NCBI GenBank assembly: GCA_014804355.1
Contig: JAAUZY010000043.1
Coordinates: 1 to 46,476, forward strand
Reading direction: 5' to 3'
Length of the DNA stretch: 46,476 bases
DNA from: Lachnospiraceae bacterium
Lineage (GTDB): Bacteria; Bacillota; Clostridia; Lachnospirales; Lachnospiraceae
In this document: positions 43,901 through 46,476 of the stretch, piece by piece
Position numbering within the stretch: the stretch's first letter is position 1
Layout: each line of letters opens with the position of its first letter
Program-made: the position numbers and the translations under genes
The notes under the pieces: generated by a model
Seen by the model: the letters and a program-made list of their open reading frames with translations, nothing else
What the model was told of the DNA's origin: nothing
Databases searched by the model: none

Positions 43901-45673
43901 CTACTTCAACTCATTCGCCGTCACATAGAAGTGGTGATAAATACCGCCAAGCTCAAGCAGACTCTCATGAGTTCCTTCCTCCACAATGCCCTCCTCTGTC
44001 AGTACCAAAATTCTGTCAGAATTACGAATACTGGACAATCTGTGAGCGATCGTGATCGTTGTTCTTCCCTTTGCAAGCGCCTCCAACGATTTCGCCACCT
44101 GAAATTCACTTTCATTATCCAGCGCGGAAGTCGCTTCATCCATAATAAGAATCGGCGGATTTTTCAGGAAAACTCTGGCAATGCTGATCCGCTGCTTCTG
44201 TCCGCCGGATAATTTCACGCCTCGTTCTCCCACATAAGTATCATACCCGTCTTTCAATGCCGTAATAAATTCATGCGCACCCGCACGTTTCGCCGCCTCA
44301 ATCACCTCTTTCATGGAAGCGTTTTCTTTGCCGTAGGCAATATTCTCATACACCGTCCCGGAGAAAAGATACACATCCTGCTGTACCATACCGATATTTT
44401 TTCGCAGACTTTTCAATGTATAATGATGAATGCTCTCACCATCCAGCAGAATCTCACCTTCATTAATATCGTAAAAGCGCGGAATCAAATTACATAGCGT
44501 CGTTTTACCGCCTCCGGAGGGACCCACAATGGCAATCTTCTCACCCGACCGGATGTCCAGATTCAATCCCCTAAACACAACATTGTGGTCGTCCGGATAC
44601 TCGAAGCTGACATTATGAAATGCAATATTGCCCTGCGGATGCACACACTCCACCGCCCCCGGCTCGTCAAAAATCTCAATATCGCTGTCCATGATCTGTA
44701 CAAATCTCTCGATGCCTGTCATACCGCGCTGGAATTGCTCCGCAAATTCGATGATCCTGCGGATCGTAGTAATCAGCGTACTCACATACATCACATAGGC
44801 GACCAGATCCGCGGGCGCAATCTTTCCGTTTACCATAAAAATACCGCCCGCCACCAGAAGCACCAGATACATCAACCCGTCAAAAGCTCTCGTTGTAGTC
44901 TGGAAAAAGGCCATGAACTTGTATGTTTCCTTCTTAATATAGAAGAAATTGATATTGTCCTCTTCAAATTTCTCTTTTTCCTTCTCCTCATTGGTAAATG
45001 CCTTGACCACCTTCTGTCCGAGAAGACTGTCCTCGATACGGGCATTCAGTTCCCCGATCTGTACACGCTGCTTGCAAAACGCCTCCCGCATGCGCAGATT
45101 AATAATGGTACAGGTCACCGCCATGACTGGTACTACCGCAAAAAGAATCAGCGTCAGAGACAGGCTGATCCTGGCCAATATCACGAAAGAGATCACTGCC
45201 TTGATCCCAGCAATAAAGAATTCTTCCGGACAGTGGTGGGAGAATTCCGTCACGTCAAACAGATCGTTCGTAATCCGACCCATAATCTGCCCGACTTTCG
45301 TATTGTTATAATATGTATCCGATAACTGCTGCAGATGGGCGTATGCATCCCGCCGCATATCCGTCTCGATGCGCGTGCCCATCACATGTCCCGTGTACGC
45401 CATGTAGAAGTTCGCCATAGTATCCACAATGCGCAGGCACAGATACAGCGTTCCCAGCCGCAGGATAACTGTCACGGTAAGCGATGCCAGATCATTCATT
45501 CCCGCATTGGTGATATAACGGATAATCATAGGCAGTACCAGCTCGAAGATCGTTGTCAGTCCGGCACAGAGCAGGTCAATAATGACAATTCTCCAGTATT
45601 TCTTATAATATGGAAGGAACCGCTGCAGCAGCTCCTTCGCCTTGTAGTTTTTCGTAGTGGTCTGTGTGTCCAT
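43901..45673 (-). CDS. ABC exporter, fused permease-ATPase half-transporter
   Basis: 590 aa; AGGAG before ATG 45673. Six-helix membrane domain (about 25-310), then ATPase with Walker A GPSGGGKTT (384-392), signature LSGGQ (488-492), Walker B ILIMDEATS (508-516), His543. MsbA/LmrA-like exporter of a lipid, drug or peptide; the substrate cannot be told. Probably a homodimer, since no second half-transporter is adjacent. It is the first gene of the run leading through the two-component system (15 bases to the regulator). Confidence 0.94.
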   Translation of the reverse strand: MDTQTTTKNYKAKELLQRFLPYYKKYWRIVIIDLLCAGLTTIFELVLPMIIRYITNAGMNDLASLTVTVILRLGTLYLCLRIVDTMANFYMAYTGHVMGTRIETDMRRDAYAHLQQLSDTYYNNTKVGQIMGRITNDLFDVTEFSHHCPEEFFIAGIKAVISFVILARISLSLTLILFAVVPVMAVTCTIINLRMREAFCKQRVQIGELNARIEDSLLGQKVVKAFTNEEKEKEKFEEDNINFFYIKKETYKFMAFFQTTTRAFDGLMYLVLLVAGGIFMVNGKIAPADLVAYVMYVSTLITTIRRIIEFAEQFQRGMTGIERFVQIMDSDIEIFDEPGAVECVHPQGNIAFHNVSFEYPDDHNVVFRGLNLDIRSGEKIAIVGPSGGGKTTLCNLIPRFYDINEGEILLDGESIHHYTLKSLRKNIGMVQQDVYLFSGTVYENIAYGKENASMKEVIEAAKRAGAHEFITALKDGYDTYVGERGVKLSGGQKQRISIARVFLKNPPILIMDEATSALDNESEFQVAKSLEALAKGRTTITIAHRLSSIRNSDRILVLTEEGIVEEGTHESLLELGGIYHHFYVTANELK

Positions 45674-45702
45674 GTGAATACTCCTGTCTGAAAAGTGTCC
45701 TC

Positions 45703-45731
45703 ATATTATCTCTTTAATAATAATTTGTCAA
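45703..45731 (-). promoter_or_regulatory. Promoter of the exporter-two-component-ABC operon
   Basis: Minus strand TTGACA (45726-45731), 17 bases, TAATAT (45703-45708), 30 bases before the exporter start. The -35 overlaps the antitoxin stop codon. Confidence 0.65.
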
Positions 45732-46024
45732 ATCTTTCCACTCTCGTCATGTATTGGCGTTACCGATAACGTATAACCCAATGGATGCAAGATCTTCAAC
45801 AAAGTATCAATTCTTGGCGTACTCTTCATGCTTTCCAGTCTGGCTATTGCCGGCTGTTTGACCCCGCTTAATTCAGCCAGTTCTCTTTGTGAATAGCCTC
45901 TCTGTTCTCTCGCTTCTATTATTTTACCGATTAACTCCACCTCAAAGTTAATTTTCTGACGCTCTTCAAAACTGACCCTTGTCTCATCCGAAATGTAGTC
46001 TGCAAATGTATTAATCTCTTTCAT
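45728..46024 (-). CDS. XRE-family antitoxin (HigA-like)
   Basis: 98 aa. The N-terminal ~28 residues form a likely toxin-binding helix. HTH_3 domain at about 30-85 (KIIEAREQRGYSQRELAEL; SGVKQPAIARLES). The start overlaps the toxin stop (ATGA). It should neutralise the toxin and repress the operon at the upstream inverted repeat. It appears intact. Confidence 0.88.
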   Translation of the reverse strand: MKEINTFADYISDETRVSFEERQKINFEVELIGKIIEAREQRGYSQRELAELSGVKQPAIARLESMKSTPRIDTLLKILHPLGYTLSVTPIHDESGKI

Positions 46025-46387
46025 TTGAGTTGATTCCTTTCTATATAATCATCCAAGTTTCTTCGTGCTTGCTGTATCTCCCGTTTGGGTAATTTCTGTG
46101 ATTTCTTAATATAATAATGCAGTAATACTATTTTATTTTCTGCCCAAAAAAAGAAAAAAATCCTGTTTCTGAGAGGACGCAGTTCCCATATATCCCCCTC
46201 AATATGCTTTATATATGGCCGTCCGATAGCAACTCCGTACCTTGCCAAAGCTTCTAAATAAACCAAGATCTTCTCTCGATTAATTCTTGCATCTTTGTTG
46301 GTCAACATTTTTTTGCTGAAGATCATCCAGATATTCAACAATCCTTGATCTTCCACTCTTATCCTTATAGAAGATAATTTCAAACAC
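46021..46387 (-). pseudogene. HigB/Gp49-like (RelE superfamily) toxin gene with a frameshift at an A7 run
   Basis: AAAGGAG is followed six bases later by GTG 46387, which opens FEIIFYKDKSGRSRIVEYL, a proper Gp49-like toxin N-terminus. This frame closes after 35 codons. The rest (NKDARINREKILVYLEAL, PYIKHIEGDIWELRPLRNR, HYYIKKSQKLPKREI) continues in another frame. Removing one A from the seven at 46308-46314 joins both into a normal 121-aa toxin. The 120-aa ORF that starts at 46383 in the second frame has an N-terminus unlike the family. RelE-superfamily HigB toxins cleave mRNA on ribosomes. Could be a true inactivation, slippage-dependent expression, or a sequencing error. Confidence 0.8.
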
Positions 46388-46402
46388 TTTTTTCTCCTTT
46401 AT

Positions 46403-46420
46403 GATAACCTATATGTTATC
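46403..46420. promoter_or_regulatory. Toxin-antitoxin operator (inverted repeat)
   Basis: GATAAC-CTATAT-GTTATC, perfect 6-bp arms, 15 bases before the toxin start, overlapping a possible -10 (TATCAT on the minus strand, with TTGATT 17 bases upstream). A typical site for HigA-like autorepression. The remainder to the window end shows only AT-rich sequence. Confidence 0.6.
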
Positions 46421-46476
46421 AAAAATCAACTTTTACTTTGTTGCTTTCCAGTCATATTTTTTTACAAAAATAACAA

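Noticed and set aside
46021..46383. Treating the 120-codon ORF as the complete intact toxin
   Set aside because: Its first ~25 residues do not look like the family, whereas the overlapping frame from GTG 46387 with a good ribosome site does; a one-base shift explains both.

Overview
The window looks like chromosomal DNA from a motile, spore-forming member of the Lachnospiraceae (Clostridia). Signs of this are strong GGAGG ribosome sites, TTGACA/TATAAT promoters, a BofA sporulation protein, a class I two-subunit fumarase, CarD, Flp1/DUF5702-type Tad pilus genes, a flagellin next to a DUF6240-like giant protein, and a long secreted GH16 protein with Lachnospiraceae-style C-terminal Ig-like repeats. 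I see no prophage, transposase or CRISPR array. The family assignment is inferred from gene content, not from a marker search.

Layout. (1) 1-9.1 kb: a secreted multimodular GH16 beta-glucanase (minus strand, running off the left edge). Divergent from it is a cytoplasmic protein that joins a sugar-binding (LacI-type) sensor to an intact GGDEF diguanylate cyclase. (2) 9.1-13.4 kb: tRNA-Ser, fumarase beta and alpha, a HIT protein, a flavodoxin-SCP2 fusion and a rhomboid protease. (3) 13.4-23.7 kb: a complete single-promoter Tad/Flp pilus operon read right to left: prepilin peptidase, TadZ, TadA, TadB, TadC, Flp1 pilin, DUF5702 protein, TadE-like, second prepilin peptidase, second TadE-like, FHA protein. 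It begins with a leader that can fold into a closed three-way-junction-like RNA. (4) 23.7-29.4 kb: bofA, a DUF2508 gene, and a flagellar cassette (fliS, flagellin, 1,010-aa DUF6240/FliK-like protein). A 34-bp hairpin-forming direct repeat lies on both sides of this segment. (5) 29.5-36.4 kb: glgB in an operon with a TPR protein carrying a degenerate AAA+-like domain, then ksgA and tatD. (6) 36.4-38.5 kb: tRNA-Lys, a predicted heavy-metal exporter, a ComFB-family gene, carD. (7) 38.6-45.7 kb: an exporter, two-component system and MacB/Bce-type ABC transporter. (8) 45.7-46.4 kb: a HigB/HigA-like toxin-antitoxin pair whose toxin is frameshifted at an A7 run.

How it may work together (inference): several genes suggest c-di-GMP control of a surface lifestyle. 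A sugar-sensing diguanylate cyclase sits beside a beta-glucanase. A ComFB-family protein (a family reported to bind c-di-GMP) has a possible flagellar sigma-factor promoter. Both a Tad pilus and a flagellar filament are encoded within 20 kb. The observations I would check first are the Tad-operon leader RNA, the periplasmic-binding-fold/GGDEF fusion, the 34-bp repeats around the flagellar cassette, the G9 tract in the GH16 gene, and the broken toxin.
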